Positions 55,593 through 64,000 of a stretch of 64,000 nt of DNA are shown in pieces. Location of the stretch: assembly GCF_900093605.1 (NCBI RefSeq), contig NZ_FLYE01000003.1, positions 1-64,000 of the forward strand, read 5' to 3'. The DNA is from Candidatus Terasakiella magnetica (GTDB lineage: Bacteria; Pseudomonadota; Alphaproteobacteria; Rhodospirillales; Terasakiellaceae). The notes beneath the pieces are model-generated. The model worked only from the letters and a program-made list of their open reading frames with translations. It made no database searches and had not been told where the DNA came from. How positions within the stretch are numbered: the first letter of the stretch is position 1; every line of letters begins with the position of its first letter. A program made the position numbers and the translations under genes.

Positions 55593-57800
55593 ATGTTTAA
55601 AGAATTCCGTAAAGAAATCGAATGGGGCGGTCGTCCGCTTGTATTTGAAACTGGTAAAATCGCACGTCAGGCTGACGGTGCCGTAATGGTGACTTATGGG
55701 GAGACAAAGGTTCTTTGTACTGCCGTTGGTCAAAAGAAAGCCCGCACTGACATCGATTTCTTTCCGTTGACAGTCAACTATCAGGAAAAAGCGTTTGCTG
55801 CGGGTAAAATCCCGGGTGGCTTTTTCAAACGTGAAGGTCGCCCTTCTGAAAAAGAAACACTGACATCACGCCTGATTGACCGTCCAATCCGTCCGTTGTT
55901 TGCGCCGGGTTACAAAAACGAAACACAAGTTATCTGTACAGTATTGGCACATGACCTTGAAAACGATCCTGATATCGTTGCCATGGTTGGCGCGTCTGCT
56001 GCATTGACAATTTCCGGTATGCCATTCATGGGCCCAATTGGTGCGGCGCGCGTTGGTTATATCGAAGGCGAATATGTTCTCAACCCAACAACAGAAGAAC
56101 TTGAAGATTCTGTTCTTGATCTGGCTGTTGCGGGTACGCAAGCTGGTGTACTGATGGTTGAATCAGAAGCTCAAGAGCTTTCTGAAGAAATCATGCTGGG
56201 CGCTGTGGCTTATGGTCATAAAGAATTCCAAACAGTCATCGATGCGATCATCGATTTGGCTGAAGCTTGTGCAAATGAGCCTTGGGATATGGCAGAGCCA
56301 GTTGCTTACCTTGGTGATGTTGAAGCAAAAGCTGCTGAGTTGGCTGAAGAAGGCCTGCGCGCTGCTTACAAAATCAAAGACAAGCAAGAACGTGTTGCTG
56401 CTGTAAATGAAGCAAAAGACAAAGTAACTGAATTCTACGCTGATGCTGTTGAAGCTGGCGAAGTAAATAAAGTTGTTGTTGCTGGCGTTCTGAAGAACCT
56501 TGAAAAAGACATCGTTCGTCGTGATATCATTGCAACACAGTCTCGTATCGATGGTCGTGACACAAAAACAGTTCGTGCGATTGATGCACAAGTTGGTTTG
56601 TTGCCACGCGCACATGGTTCTGCTTTGTTCACACGTGGTGAAACACAAGCCATGGCGGTAACGACTTTGGGTACAGGCCAAGATGAGCAAATCATCGATG
56701 CCTTGGACAAAGAATACCGTGAAAACTTCATGCTGCATTATAACTTCCCTCCATACTCTGTAGGTGAAGCAAGCTTCTTGAAGTCACCGGGTCGTCGTGA
56801 AATCGGCCATGGTAAATTGGCATGGCGCGCAATTCGCCCCTTGATGCCGTCTAAGGAAGAATTCCCTTACACAGTTCGTGTTGTTTCAGAAGTTACAGAA
56901 TCTAACGGTTCTTCTTCTATGGCAACTGTTTGTGGTACATCCCTTTCTTTGATGGATTCTGGTGTTCCTTTGAAACGCCCTGTTGCGGGTATCGCAATGG
57001 GCCTGATCAAAGAAGACGATGGCTTTGCTGTTCTGTCTGACATCTTGGGTGATGAAGATCACCTTGGTGACATGGACTTTAAAGTTGCGGGTACTTGCGA
57101 GGGTATCACGTCTTTGCAGATGGACATTAAGATTACGTCTATCACGCCTGAGATCATGGAAATTGCACTGGACCAAGCTAAAGGTGGCCGTCAGTTTATC
57201 CTTGATGAGATGGCTTCTGCGATTACATCTGGTCGTGAAGATGTTTCTAACAACGCTCCAAAAATCACAGCTTTCCAGATCAACAAAGACAAGATCCGTG
57301 AAGTTATTGGTACAGGCGGTAAAGTTATCCGTCAGATCACTGAAGAAACTGGTGCGAAAATCGACATTGAAGACGACGGTACAATCCGCGTTGCCGCTGT
57401 TGATGGCGAGTCTGGTCAAAAAGCGATTGATTGGATCCAAGGTATTGTGGCTGAACCAGAGATCAATAAGATCTACCGCGGTAAAGTCGTAAAAGTCATG
57501 GATTTCGGTGCATTCGTTAACTACATGGGCACAAAAGACGGTTTGGTTCACATTTCTGAACTTAAAAACGAACGTGTTGCTCAAGTATCTGACGTCTTGT
57601 CTGAAGGTGACGAAGTTTGGGCGAAACTCATCGGTATTGATGATCGTGGTAAAGTTAAACTTTCTATGCGTGTTGTTGATCAGGAAACTGGTAACGACAT
57701 CACAGAAGAAGTTGGCGAAAAGCGCCCACGTAGCGAAGGTGAAGGCGATTCTGATCGTCCACGCAAGCCACGCGGTCCACGCAAGCCACGTCGTGACTAA
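55593..57800 (+). CDS. pnp: polyribonucleotide nucleotidyltransferase
   Basis: 735 residues. Two RNase PH domains (about 1-140 and 300-520; [20 protein letters not shown] near 75; [18 protein letters not shown] near 330; [15 protein letters not shown] with active-site Asp residues near 490), KH ([20 protein letters not shown] near 565) and S1 ([24 protein letters not shown] near 630), then a basic Pro/Arg tail. Phosphorolytic 3'-5' exoribonuclease of the RNA degradosome. ATG 55593 follows TAAGGAAG. Highly expressed codon use; strong terminator downstream. Confidence 0.97.
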   Translation: MFKEFRKEIEWGGRPLVFETGKIARQADGAVMVTYGETKVLCTAVGQKKARTDIDFFPLTVNYQEKAFAAGKIPGGFFKREGRPSEKETLTSRLIDRPIRPLFAPGYKNETQVICTVLAHDLENDPDIVAMVGASAALTISGMPFMGPIGAARVGYIEGEYVLNPTTEELEDSVLDLAVAGTQAGVLMVESEAQELSEEIMLGAVAYGHKEFQTVIDAIIDLAEACANEPWDMAEPVAYLGDVEAKAAELAEEGLRAAYKIKDKQERVAAVNEAKDKVTEFYADAVEAGEVNKVVVAGVLKNLEKDIVRRDIIATQSRIDGRDTKTVRAIDAQVGLLPRAHGSALFTRGETQAMAVTTLGTGQDEQIIDALDKEYRENFMLHYNFPPYSVGEASFLKSPGRREIGHGKLAWRAIRPLMPSKEEFPYTVRVVSEVTESNGSSSMATVCGTSLSLMDSGVPLKRPVAGIAMGLIKEDDGFAVLSDILGDEDHLGDMDFKVAGTCEGITSLQMDIKITSITPEIMEIALDQAKGGRQFILDEMASAITSGREDVSNNAPKITAFQINKDKIREVIGTGGKVIRQITEETGAKIDIEDDGTIRVAAVDGESGQKAIDWIQGIVAEPEINKIYRGKVVKVMDFGAFVNYMGTKDGLVHISELKNERVAQVSDVLSEGDEVWAKLIGIDDRGKVKLSMRVVDQETGNDITEEVGEKRPRSEGEGDSDRPRKPRGPRKPRRD

Positions 57801-57825
57801 GTTAGGTTAAGCCTGCTTTAAAGAG

Positions 57826-57864
57826 AAAGCCCCTTGGTAACGGTTGTGCCAAGGGGCTTTTTTT
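57826..57864 (+). terminator. terminator of pnp
   Basis: GCCCCTTGG / CCAAGGGGC (9 perfect pairs, 11-base loop) followed by TTTTTTT, 25 bases after the pnp stop. Confidence 0.93.
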
Positions 57865-57883
57865 ATAGGCGAAATATAGGCAC

Positions 57884-57919
57884 AAAAAAGCCCTTCCCAA
57901 ATGAATGGGAAGGGCTTTT
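57884..57919 (-). terminator. terminator of phaB
   Basis: GCCCTTCCC / GGGAAGGGC (9 pairs, 8-base loop) with A-run and T-run on both sides. It lies 24 bases beyond the phaB stop; with the pnp terminator it separates the convergent genes. Confidence 0.9.
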
Positions 57920-57942
57920 GTATTTCTCTTTGAAAAGAGAAA

Positions 57943-58665
57943 TTAGTACATGTGCTGACCACCGTTGATGGACAGTGTTGCACCTGTTACGAAGTCGCCA
58001 TCGTCAGCAACCAGGAACAATACGCCACGAGCGATGTCGTCAGCGCGGCCCAAGCGACCCATTGGGATCTTCGCAATGATTTTTTCAAGAACTGCAGGCG
58101 GTACTGCACGAACCATGTCTGTATCAACATAACCCGGTGCAATCGCGTTTACAGTGATGCCTTTGCCAGCACCTTCTTGAGCCAAGGCTTTTGTGAAGCC
58201 GTGGATACCAGATTTAGCAGCAGCATAGTTCACCTGACCGTACTGACCAGCTTGACCGTTGATAGAACCGATGTTCACGATACGACCAAAACCGTTGGCA
58301 CGCATGCCGTCGATTACGCCACGACACAGGTTGAAGCAAGAGCTCAAGTTTGTCGCAATTACTGCATCCCAGTTGTCTTCAGACATGCGGTGCAATGTAC
58401 CGTCACGTGTGATACCAGCGTTGTTTACCAAAATTTCAACAGCACCGAGGTCTGTTTCAATTTGCTTGAGCATTGCTTGACAAGCGTCAAAATCGCTCAC
58501 GTCACATTTAAAAGAAGCAATACCTGTTTCTTCTGTGAATTTTTTTGCGGCTTCTTCGTTGCCACCAAAGTTGGCTGCAACTGTATAACCAGCTTCTTTA
58601 AGGCGTTCAGAGATAGCGCGACCAATACCGCGCGTGCCACCAGTAACGAGTGCTACACGACCCAT
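57943..58665 (-). CDS. phaB: acetoacetyl-CoA reductase
   Basis: 240 residues, SDR fold: VTGGTRGIGRAI (7-18), NNAGITRDGTLHRM (about 85), catalytic Ser region NIGSINGQAGQYGQ, and YxxxK in VNYAAAKSG (about 150); IAPGYVDTDMV follows. Reduces acetoacetyl-CoA with NADPH to (R)-3-hydroxybutyryl-CoA for PHB. It is the PhaB type. It is next to phaA on the same strand with a terminator between, and near phaC and phaR. Confidence 0.95.
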   Translation of the reverse strand: MGRVALVTGGTRGIGRAISERLKEAGYTVAANFGGNEEAAKKFTEETGIASFKCDVSDFDACQAMLKQIETDLGAVEILVNNAGITRDGTLHRMSEDNWDAVIATNLSSCFNLCRGVIDGMRANGFGRIVNIGSINGQAGQYGQVNYAAAKSGIHGFTKALAQEGAGKGITVNAIAPGYVDTDMVRAVPPAVLEKIIAKIPMGRLGRADDIARGVLFLVADDGDFVTGATLSINGGQHMY

Positions 58666-58807
58666 ATGCTTCTTCCTCTACTTAAATAGTCATCAAAAAA
58701 TCGACAAAGATCGAAACCTTCGATCCTTGAATAGCGGTATTGTGGGGTCATTATCTTAATAAATCTACCCCTAATTTTGAAATATTCAAACTTTATACAT
58801 TTGAGGC

Positions 58808-58845
58808 AAAAAAACAGCCCGCTTCCATCAGAAAGGGGCTGTTTC
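58808..58845 (-). terminator. terminator of phaA
   Basis: AAACAGCCC / GGGCTGTTT (9 pairs) followed by TTTTTTTG on the minus strand. It separates phaA from phaB, which therefore may have its own promoter in 58666-58800. Confidence 0.85.
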
Positions 58846-58897
58846 TCAATGCTTTATAAAAGAATGTTCAGTTTATGAACAGGCTTTTAAAAGGGGT

Positions 58898-60073
58898 CTA
58901 TTCACGCTCAACACAAAGTGCAACGCCTTGACCGCCACCGATACAAAGTGTCGCAACACCTTTTTTAGAATCGCGACGCTTCATTTCGTGCAACAGGGTT
59001 ACAAGAACGCGGTTACCAGAGGCACCGATTGGGTGACCAATGGCAATAGCGCCACCATTTACGTTTACTTTGTCAGTGTCCCAACCGAGCTCTTTGTTTA
59101 CAGAGATCGCTTGTGCAGCAAAGGCTTCGTTGGCTTCAACAAGGTCGATGTCAGAAACTGACCAACCCGCTTTATCCAAAGCTTTGTTTACCGCAGGAAC
59201 TGGGCCTGTACCCATAATCTTTGGATCAACACCATGTGTAGACCAAGCTTTCACTGTTGCAAGTGGTGTCAGGCCACGTTTCTCAGCTTCTTCTTTAGAC
59301 ATAAGAACAACAACTGATGCACCATCGTTGATGCCTGATGCGTTACCTGCTGTTACAGAACCGTCTTTAGAAAAGGCCGGGCGAAGTTTGCCGAGTTTCT
59401 CAGCTGTTACGCCGTCTTTGATGAATTCGTCCGTATCAACAACGATGTCGCCTTTGCGAGATTTGATTGTTACTGGAACGATTTCTTCAGCGAACTTGCC
59501 TTCGTTGCGTGCAGCTTCTGCTTTGTTTTGAGAAGCAGCTGCAAACGCATCTTGCTCTTCACGTGAGATTTCATATTTGTCAGCGATATTTTGCGCTGTT
59601 GTACCCATGTGGTAATCGTTAAATGCACACCACAGACCATCTTTGATCATGGTGTCTTCCATTTTGGATGGGCCCATTTTTGTGCCGTTACGCAGGTGCA
59701 TAACGTGCTGGGAAGCAGACATGTTTTCTTGACCACCAGCCACAACAACATCAGCATCACCCAAAAGAATGGATTGCATGCCCATGCCAACAGCACGAAG
59801 ACCAGAACCACAAACCTGGTTGATTGTCATCGCAGTTGATTCTTCAGGGCAGCCTGCAAGGATCGCAGCTTGGCGTGCAGGGTTTTGGCCTGAACCACCT
59901 GTGAGAACCTGGCCCATAAACACTTCTTGAACGTCTGCAGCGTCAACGCCTGCGCGCTCTAGTGCAGCTTTAATGACAGTGGCACCCAATTCTTGTGCAG
60001 GTACGGAAGCCAAGCTACCGCTAAAATTACCGACCGCTGTACGTGCAGCACCGACAATGACAACTTCAGTCAT
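58898..60073 (-). CDS. phaA: acetyl-CoA acetyltransferase (beta-ketothiolase)
   Basis: 391 residues. Catalytic Cys in [14 protein letters not shown] (about 88), His in [19 protein letters not shown] (about 347) and Cys in [13 protein letters not shown] (about 377). Condenses two acetyl-CoA to acetoacetyl-CoA, the first step of PHB synthesis. ATG 60073 has GGAGA 10 bases upstream; TTG 60079 is less likely. It lies in the order phaB-phaA-phaC-phaE on one strand. Confidence 0.95.
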   Translation of the reverse strand: MTEVVIVGAARTAVGNFSGSLASVPAQELGATVIKAALERAGVDAADVQEVFMGQVLTGGSGQNPARQAAILAGCPEESTAMTINQVCGSGLRAVGMGMQSILLGDADVVVAGGQENMSASQHVMHLRNGTKMGPSKMEDTMIKDGLWCAFNDYHMGTTAQNIADKYEISREEQDAFAAASQNKAEAARNEGKFAEEIVPVTIKSRKGDIVVDTDEFIKDGVTAEKLGKLRPAFSKDGSVTAGNASGINDGASVVVLMSKEEAEKRGLTPLATVKAWSTHGVDPKIMGTGPVPAVNKALDKAGWSVSDIDLVEANEAFAAQAISVNKELGWDTDKVNVNGGAIAIGHPIGASGNRVLVTLLHEMKRRDSKKGVATLCIGGGQGVALCVERE

Positions 60074-60220
60074 ATTCAAAGTCTCCTAAAATAAATTTCT
60101 TTTTCGCTGTGCCGGAAAAGTCGTTTCCCGTCACCACAGGCCCCATAGAGTATAGACGCCTGATCATTGGTCAAGTAATGATTGTATGTGTTCGACCTTA
60201 GAATTATAAAAAAATTACAT

Positions 60221-61321
60221 TCACTTGGATAATAGCCACTTAGCTAAAGGGCTATAGAGTGATTTTGCCGCATTTTGTCCTGTAACCATGCCGATATGAC
60301 CACTTTTTACGGCCTTTACCTCGCAATTAGGTATCAGCTTGGCTAAAGCCATGGCAGATTCTGGCGGCACGATTCGGTCATTGGCCGGGATATAAAGCCG
60401 TGTCGGGCAGGTGATTTCTTTGGGGTCAATATAATGACCGTCCAATTCCCAAACACCGCGCGCAGGACGGTTTTCAACATACCAATCAAACAGGCATTCT
60501 TTAGCCAAAGGGCCGCTTAAGGGGACCGAATCATTCACCCAGTCTTCAAGGGCAACAAATTTTTTAGCCTCGCTACTGTCTGGGTCCAGCTTTGAGAAAT
60601 CGGCAAATTTCTGCAAAATGCGATAAGGGTCAAGCGCGCTGAAGAGAGACTGAATGACATCAATGGGCAGTTCGCCCAAATAATCAATCAGCTGTTCAAG
60701 CTGGGGCTTGGCGGCTTGAATGGCTTTAACATAAGGGTTGTTTTCAGCCTGGAAATCCCATGGTGTCGCCAGCAAGACAAGACGCTCGATCTTTTCAGGT
60801 TCCATGGCAGCATAAGCTGTGGTGAGAACGCCGCCCATGCAATAACCCACTAGGCTTACGGGGCGCCCCGTTTGGCGATGGACTTCTTCGACCGCATTAT
60901 GAAGCCTTTTTAAAATATAGTCTTCAAGCCCCATTTTCTTTTCAGCTTCCCCCACATCCCCCCAATCGAGAAGGAAACTGCGCAACCCCTTTTTTGCCAT
61001 GGTGCGCATGAAGCTGCGGCCTTTTTTAAGGTCAAGCACATAGGCCTTATTAATAAGAGAGGGCACGCACAGGAGAACAGGTGCGTCTTTTGGCCCGCCA
61101 TAATCCAAAAGGCGGCTGCCCCCTTCTGCCCAAATAGCGGCGGGGTCTTTGAGGTTTCGCTGATAGGGGTGGGTGTGATAGGCGCGCACCCCATTCATAA
61201 AGTCTAGACCGCGCAGGTAAGCCTCGGCATCAAGGGCAGCGCGGAATTTTTCATCGGGTAGTGAGGTAATTTCACTTAAAAGGGCATCAGCCTCATTTTT
61301 TAAGCTGGGATTCCAGATCAT
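60221..61321 (-). CDS. phaC: short poly(3-hydroxyalkanoate) synthase PhaC
   Basis: 366 residues. Alpha/beta hydrolase with lipase-like box GYCMGG (catalytic C161), Asp in IPANDRIVPPESAM (about 313) and His in KSGHIGMVTG (about 342). The length matches class III PhaC (about 355) rather than class I (about 590). The start MIWNPSLKNEADAL (ATG 61321) overlaps the upstream partner by 29 bases; a longer ORF to 61480 overlaps even more and does not fit the family. Polymerises (R)-3-hydroxyacyl-CoA on granules, and needs a partner subunit, probably the product of the overlapping gene. Confidence 0.9.
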   Translation of the reverse strand: MIWNPSLKNEADALLSEITSLPDEKFRAALDAEAYLRGLDFMNGVRAYHTHPYQRNLKDPAAIWAEGGSRLLDYGGPKDAPVLLCVPSLINKAYVLDLKKGRSFMRTMAKKGLRSFLLDWGDVGEAEKKMGLEDYILKRLHNAVEEVHRQTGRPVSLVGYCMGGVLTTAYAAMEPEKIERLVLLATPWDFQAENNPYVKAIQAAKPQLEQLIDYLGELPIDVIQSLFSALDPYRILQKFADFSKLDPDSSEAKKFVALEDWVNDSVPLSGPLAKECLFDWYVENRPARGVWELDGHYIDPKEITCPTRLYIPANDRIVPPESAMALAKLIPNCEVKAVKSGHIGMVTGQNAAKSLYSPLAKWLLSK

Positions 61322-61700
61322 GGACCCGTTTTTCGAGCTCGCCAATGCGTTTCGACAGCTCATCCACGTCATGCACAGGGTGCTCAGATGAAGGGCGAGC
61401 GGTCGCGGCCCCAGCCGCTGCGTTTTGGGCGGCTTGGACATTTTCGGCGAATTGGCTGAACGGGTTTGTTCCATCTTCAAATTGTGCCTTCCAGCTTTCT
61501 GCCCATGTATTCATCCAATTTTGGACTTTTTGTGGCGAATCAAGGTTTTTCATAAATTCAGCGGATTGTTCGCCAAAAGCCTCGGCTGATTTGCTGGCAT
61601 CATCAACAGCGCGTTTGGTCGCATCGGAGGTGAGCTGTTTTTGCCAGAGCTCTAAATATTGAGCCGCCAGATCGTTCATTTTATTTTGCGAGTCGCTCAT
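61293..61700 (-). CDS. small PhaE-like PHA synthase subunit / phasin-like protein
   Basis: 135 residues, acidic and helical. The C-terminus is a coiled coil KRIGELEKRVHDLESQLKK like the end of PhaE, and the middle has WMNTWAESWKAQFEDGTNPF, while classical PhaE is about 350 residues. It has no signal peptide. It is upstream of and overlaps phaC by 29 bases, so translation is coupled. Its role as a class III-type partner is inferred from position and coiled-coil end; it could instead be a phasin. phaR is divergent. Confidence 0.7.
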   Translation of the reverse strand: MSDSQNKMNDLAAQYLELWQKQLTSDATKRAVDDASKSAEAFGEQSAEFMKNLDSPQKVQNWMNTWAESWKAQFEDGTNPFSQFAENVQAAQNAAAGAATARPSSEHPVHDVDELSKRIGELEKRVHDLESQLKK

Positions 61701-61724
61701 GAATGGAAAACCTTTATTGTGTAG

Positions 61725-61830
61725 TGCAGCAATTGGTGCAGCATTTTTCAGTCTTTAAATTACTATATTGCATCAATTACGGTCAATTATTTGATGAATT
61801 TACATTTTTTTTGCAAATAGTGCGATGCAA
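61725..61830. promoter_or_regulatory. TGC-rich putative PhaR binding region
   Basis: Between the divergent phaE-like gene and phaR: direct repeats TGCAGCA at 61725-61731 and 61737-61743, further TTGC...GCAA at 61811-61830, and TGCG and GCAG beyond. PhaR in Paracoccus binds TGC-rich sites of the type CTGC-N3/4-GCAG (recalled from the literature). The site fits autoregulation and repression of the pha synthase genes. Confidence 0.5.
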
Positions 61831-61932
61831 CACTTTTGTGCGCAGCAATTTCGCGCTATGTTAACAAGAATACGGGGATCTCATCACAAAAGTACGATGA
61901 TGGGGCAGGGACATAAAGAAGAAGATATAACT

Positions 61933-62550
61933 ATGGCTGCACAAAACGAAGATAAAGACGCACCGATTACGATTAAAAAATATGCGAACCGTCGTCTGTA
62001 TAATACGGCAACAAGCAGTTATGTAACGCTTGACCACCTTGCACAGATGGTAAAAGACGGCACGCAGTTTGCGGTATTTGATGCGAAAAGCGGTGATGAA
62101 ATTACACGCACTGTTTTAACCCAAATTATTGTGGAAGAAGAAGCCAAGGGCCAAAACCTTTTGCCAGTAAGTTTCTTGCGCCACCTGATCAGTTTTTATG
62201 GTGATAGCCTTCAGGGTCTCGTGCCAAGTTATCTTGAACAGTCCATGCAATCGTTTGCGACCAATCAAGAACAGATGCGCGATTATATGAAAGACACCAT
62301 GGGCGGGATAAACCCGTTTGGCCAGTTTGAAGAAATGAACAAACAGAATATGGCCATGTTTGAAAATGCCATGCGTATGTTCACACCACCTTTTTATAAA
62401 GAAGGTGAAACGCCAGCAACTTCTGAAGAAGGCGATAAGCCCTCTAAAGGCGAAGCCAAGGCACAGGAAAAAACTGTTGATGACTTGCAGGATATGAAAG
62501 CCCAGCTTGAAGCCATGCAGCAACAACTTTCAAAACTGTCAGATAAGTAA
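61933..62550 (+). CDS. phaR: polyhydroxyalkanoate synthesis repressor PhaR
   Basis: 205 residues. The N-terminal PHB_acc_N DNA-binding region ITIKKYANRRLYNTATSSYVTL (about 14-35) is highly conserved; the PHB_acc domain follows (LPVSFLRHLISFYGDSLQGLVPSYLEQSM); the C-terminus is Gln/Glu-rich with a coiled coil. It senses PHA polymer and represses phasin and pha genes. ATG 61933 is the family start; longer upstream extensions are ORF artefacts. The ribosome binding site is weak (AAGAAGA). It is divergent from the phaE-like/phaC genes and has a terminator after it. Confidence 0.92.
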   Translation: MAAQNEDKDAPITIKKYANRRLYNTATSSYVTLDHLAQMVKDGTQFAVFDAKSGDEITRTVLTQIIVEEEAKGQNLLPVSFLRHLISFYGDSLQGLVPSYLEQSMQSFATNQEQMRDYMKDTMGGINPFGQFEEMNKQNMAMFENAMRMFTPPFYKEGETPATSEEGDKPSKGEAKAQEKTVDDLQDMKAQLEAMQQQLSKLSDK

Positions 62551-62574
62551 GAATCTTACAATTTGAATTAAATT

Positions 62575-62610
62575 AAACCGAATGAGCTGACAAACAGGCT
62601 CATTCGGTTT
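62575..62610 (+). terminator. terminator of phaR
   Basis: AAACCGAATGAGC pairs perfectly with GCTCATTCGGTTT around a 10-base loop, followed by ATACTTTTTC. Thirteen perfect pairs, very stable. Confidence 0.85.
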
Positions 62611-62637
62611 ATACTTTTTCCCTCTTTTAAAATTTGA

Positions 62638-63213
62638 ATGTTTGAGAACATCGTGGTTTCTGTTGTTGACCCGAAGGTCTCTTTACCCGTTGGTATTGTA
62701 AGGACCCCTCAAACCCGCGTGCAAAATACGGCACCCGGCACAAGTTCGGATTCCATTCAACGCTCTGCACAAGCCTTTGTTGAGCAGCTCCCCCCTGAGG
62801 TGCGTGAACGGGTTGGTCAACAGCCCCAGCCACGCGACACTTATCGACGCAATCGCTTTGATGAAGCTTTGCGTAGTGAGGAGCAAGCCGCGGTTCAGGC
62901 AAAGGGGCTTGAAGGACAAGCTTCTGCAAAACTTGCTCAAGCCACCCCAACAGAGCCGACTTATTCAGCACCGATTATTACAGCGGACCTGACTTTATTA
63001 CAGGCTCAATTGGCTGCCTTGGATGAAACAACATCGGGCAACGCATCATTAAGCCGAACCCAACATGGGGCATATCATGATGCCTATGTGAGTGCCGGGG
63101 CGCAACCGGGTGGGCAGACGGCGGCGCTTGAAGCCCAACTAAAGCGCGAAGAGCTTGAAAATAAAACACATATAGTACCACCGGTTTTAACAAGCCTGAA
63201 TACGCGCGCTTAG
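62638..63213 (+). CDS. hypothetical protein, disordered and helical
   Basis: 191 residues that I do not recognise. No signal peptide or membrane segment. The N-terminus is beta-like (MFENIVVSVVDPKVSLPVGI), followed by Gln/Pro-rich low-complexity sequence (VQNTAPGTSSDS; QLPPEVRERVGQQPQPRD), then a helical Ala/Gln segment (LLQAQLAALDETT, LEAQLKREELENK). Start ATG 62638 has no good ribosome binding site; a GTG at 62653 is possible. A hairpin CAGGTT/AACCTG lies just after its stop. Could be a structural or flagellar-type protein; not assignable. Confidence 0.55.
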   Translation: MFENIVVSVVDPKVSLPVGIVRTPQTRVQNTAPGTSSDSIQRSAQAFVEQLPPEVRERVGQQPQPRDTYRRNRFDEALRSEEQAAVQAKGLEGQASAKLAQATPTEPTYSAPIITADLTLLQAQLAALDETTSGNASLSRTQHGAYHDAYVSAGAQPGGQTAALEAQLKREELENKTHIVPPVLTSLNTRA

Positions 63214-63232
63214 AACAGGTTCTTACAACCTG

Positions 63233-63359
63233 AAATATTATAGAAATATTTTGCCTTCACTTTGGGGAAAGACTGAAAAACCTCGCATTTTTCCTTAAAA
63301 TTTTATCAATAATTTTACATTATCATGTGTGTATTTATTTGAAATATTAGGAAATATTT
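63233..63359. promoter_or_regulatory. two AAATATT/AATATTT dyads before the second XRE gene
   Basis: AAATATT-5-AATATTT at 63233-63251 and AAATATT-4-AATATTT at 63342-63359, both embedded in the longer match TGAAATATTA...GAAATATTT. They lie upstream of 63448. AT-rich sequence makes chance dyads easy, but the shared flanks make a repeated operator plausible. Confidence 0.4.
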
Positions 63360-63447
63360 ACTTGCCAAATGAGGGCGGAATCTATAATCATTGATAGAAA
63401 AATAATAAAAATGCGCAGTATGTAAGTTGAATAAGGAGCATGCTTTC

Positions 63448-63843
63448 ATGTCAAATGAAGCAAAAGAGGGTAAAGTGACGAATAGAGCCACGGATACAGA
63501 TCGCCATGTTGGTGCGCGTATTCGTGAGCGCCGAATTATGCTGGGTCTTAGCCAGCAGCAAATGGCTGATATGATAGGGGTAACATATCAGCAAGCGCAC
63601 AAATATGAGCGCGGCATCAACCGTATTTCAGCTGGTCGTCTATATGAGATTGCACAGGTTCTTAAAGTAGCTGTCGGCTTTTTCTTTGAAGGCTTGGATG
63701 AAGATGATGATACGGAAATTGATCTGACAGATCGCCAACGTATGTGTCTTGAGCTTGCTCGAAACTTCTCACATATTGATAATGACCGTCATCAAGACGC
63801 GCTTAGCCAACTGGCCCGCGCGCTCGCTGCAGAAAATAACTGA
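63448..63843 (+). CDS. XRE-family HTH regulator (paralogue of 44774-45235)
   Basis: 131 residues. HTH_3 domain: VGARIRERRIMLGLSQQQMA, TYQQAHKYERGINRI and AGRLYEIAQVLKVAVGFFFEGL, closely parallel to the protein at 44774. The C-terminal half is acidic then helical (LTDRQRMCLELARNFSHID). ATG 63448 follows AAGGAG by about 10 bases; the TTG at 63427 is less likely. Targets unknown. Followed by a terminator. Confidence 0.85.
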   Translation: MSNEAKEGKVTNRATDTDRHVGARIRERRIMLGLSQQQMADMIGVTYQQAHKYERGINRISAGRLYEIAQVLKVAVGFFFEGLDEDDDTEIDLTDRQRMCLELARNFSHIDNDRHQDALSQLARALAAENN

Positions 63844-63871
63844 TCTCTTTTAAAACGATCTTTTACTTTTG

Positions 63872-63904
63872 AAACCGGATGGACCAGTGTTCATCCGGTT
63901 TTTC
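63872..63904 (+). terminator. terminator of the second XRE gene
   Basis: AAACCGGATG / CATCCGGTTT with a 10-base loop, then TTTC. Ten perfect pairs. Confidence 0.85.
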
Positions 63905-64000
63905 TATGCCCGCTTTTTGACGGGTAATTTGTCCCATAAGCGTCCTTAAAACGTGATAAACTGCTTTCTGTTGATGCAAACTTTTTAAAAGAGAGTGAAA
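63905..64000. other. end of window, upstream region of an unseen gene
   Basis: 96 bases with no ORF of its own. The last bases AAGAGAGTGAAA could be a ribosome binding site followed by a GTG start, but this cannot be judged because the window ends here. Confidence 0.3.

Overview
The window reads as a contiguous chromosomal segment of an alphaproteobacterium. Gene content (short PHA synthase cluster with PhaR, a SAM-II-type riboswitch before metK, thioredoxin-reductase-like ferredoxin-NADP reductase, AmgK/MurU, CobW, rimP-nusA-ylxR-infB-rbfA-truB-rpsO-pnp) and moderate base composition suggest a marine Rhodospirillales-type organism such as a Terasakiella or Thalassospira relative. That placement is inference, not a database result. 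There is no sign of a prophage, transposase, CRISPR array, rRNA or tRNA.

Layout: 1-3.5 kb rplY-pth, a stray periplasmic binding protein, ychF; 3.9-6.5 kb acnB; 6.6-11.3 kb (minus strand) a globin-coupled, zinc-binding (CZB) soluble chemoreceptor broken by an in-frame amber codon, an OmpR-type response regulator and a PAS hybrid histidine kinase; 11.5-20 kb a Liv-type ABC transporter cluster with two CoA ligases, in which the first ATPase gene is broken by an in-frame ochre codon and whose promoter region carries two copies of TTACGTNNACGTAA; 20.2 kb an unknown small protein behind a sigma-54-like promoter; 20.8-22.7 kb gcvT-gcvH under a tandem glycine riboswitch; 22.7-37 kb mostly housekeeping and envelope genes (lipoprotein, TPR-like peptidoglycan-binding protein, ispH-thrB-rnhA, DsbD/ScsB, YqgE, Sel1 protein, YejA-like binding protein, CYTH-CHAD protein, TPR-glycosyltransferase, malyl-CoA lyase/thioesterase homologue); 37.3-39.8 kb pdxY, cobU, cobW; 39.8-40.8 kb ferredoxin-NADP reductase; 40.9-44.6 kb tsaE-amgK-murU-lnt, overlapping genes for tRNA modification, cell-wall recycling and lipoprotein acylation; 44.8-47.4 kb an XRE regulator, metK and trmB; 48.4-57.8 kb the classical transcription/translation operon; 57.9-62.6 kb the PHA storage genes phaB, phaA, phaC plus a small PhaE-like partner, and divergent phaR; 62.6-64 kb an unknown protein and a second XRE regulator.

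Most of the window is core metabolism. The points most worth checking are the two in-frame nonsense codons (7112-7114 and 12024-12026), the twin operators in front of the transporter/ligase cluster, the two copies of a palindromic repeat that show a compensatory base-pair change, the sigma-54-driven unknown gene, and the small PhaE-like subunit overlapping a short PHA synthase. I did not find a clearly new multi-gene system.
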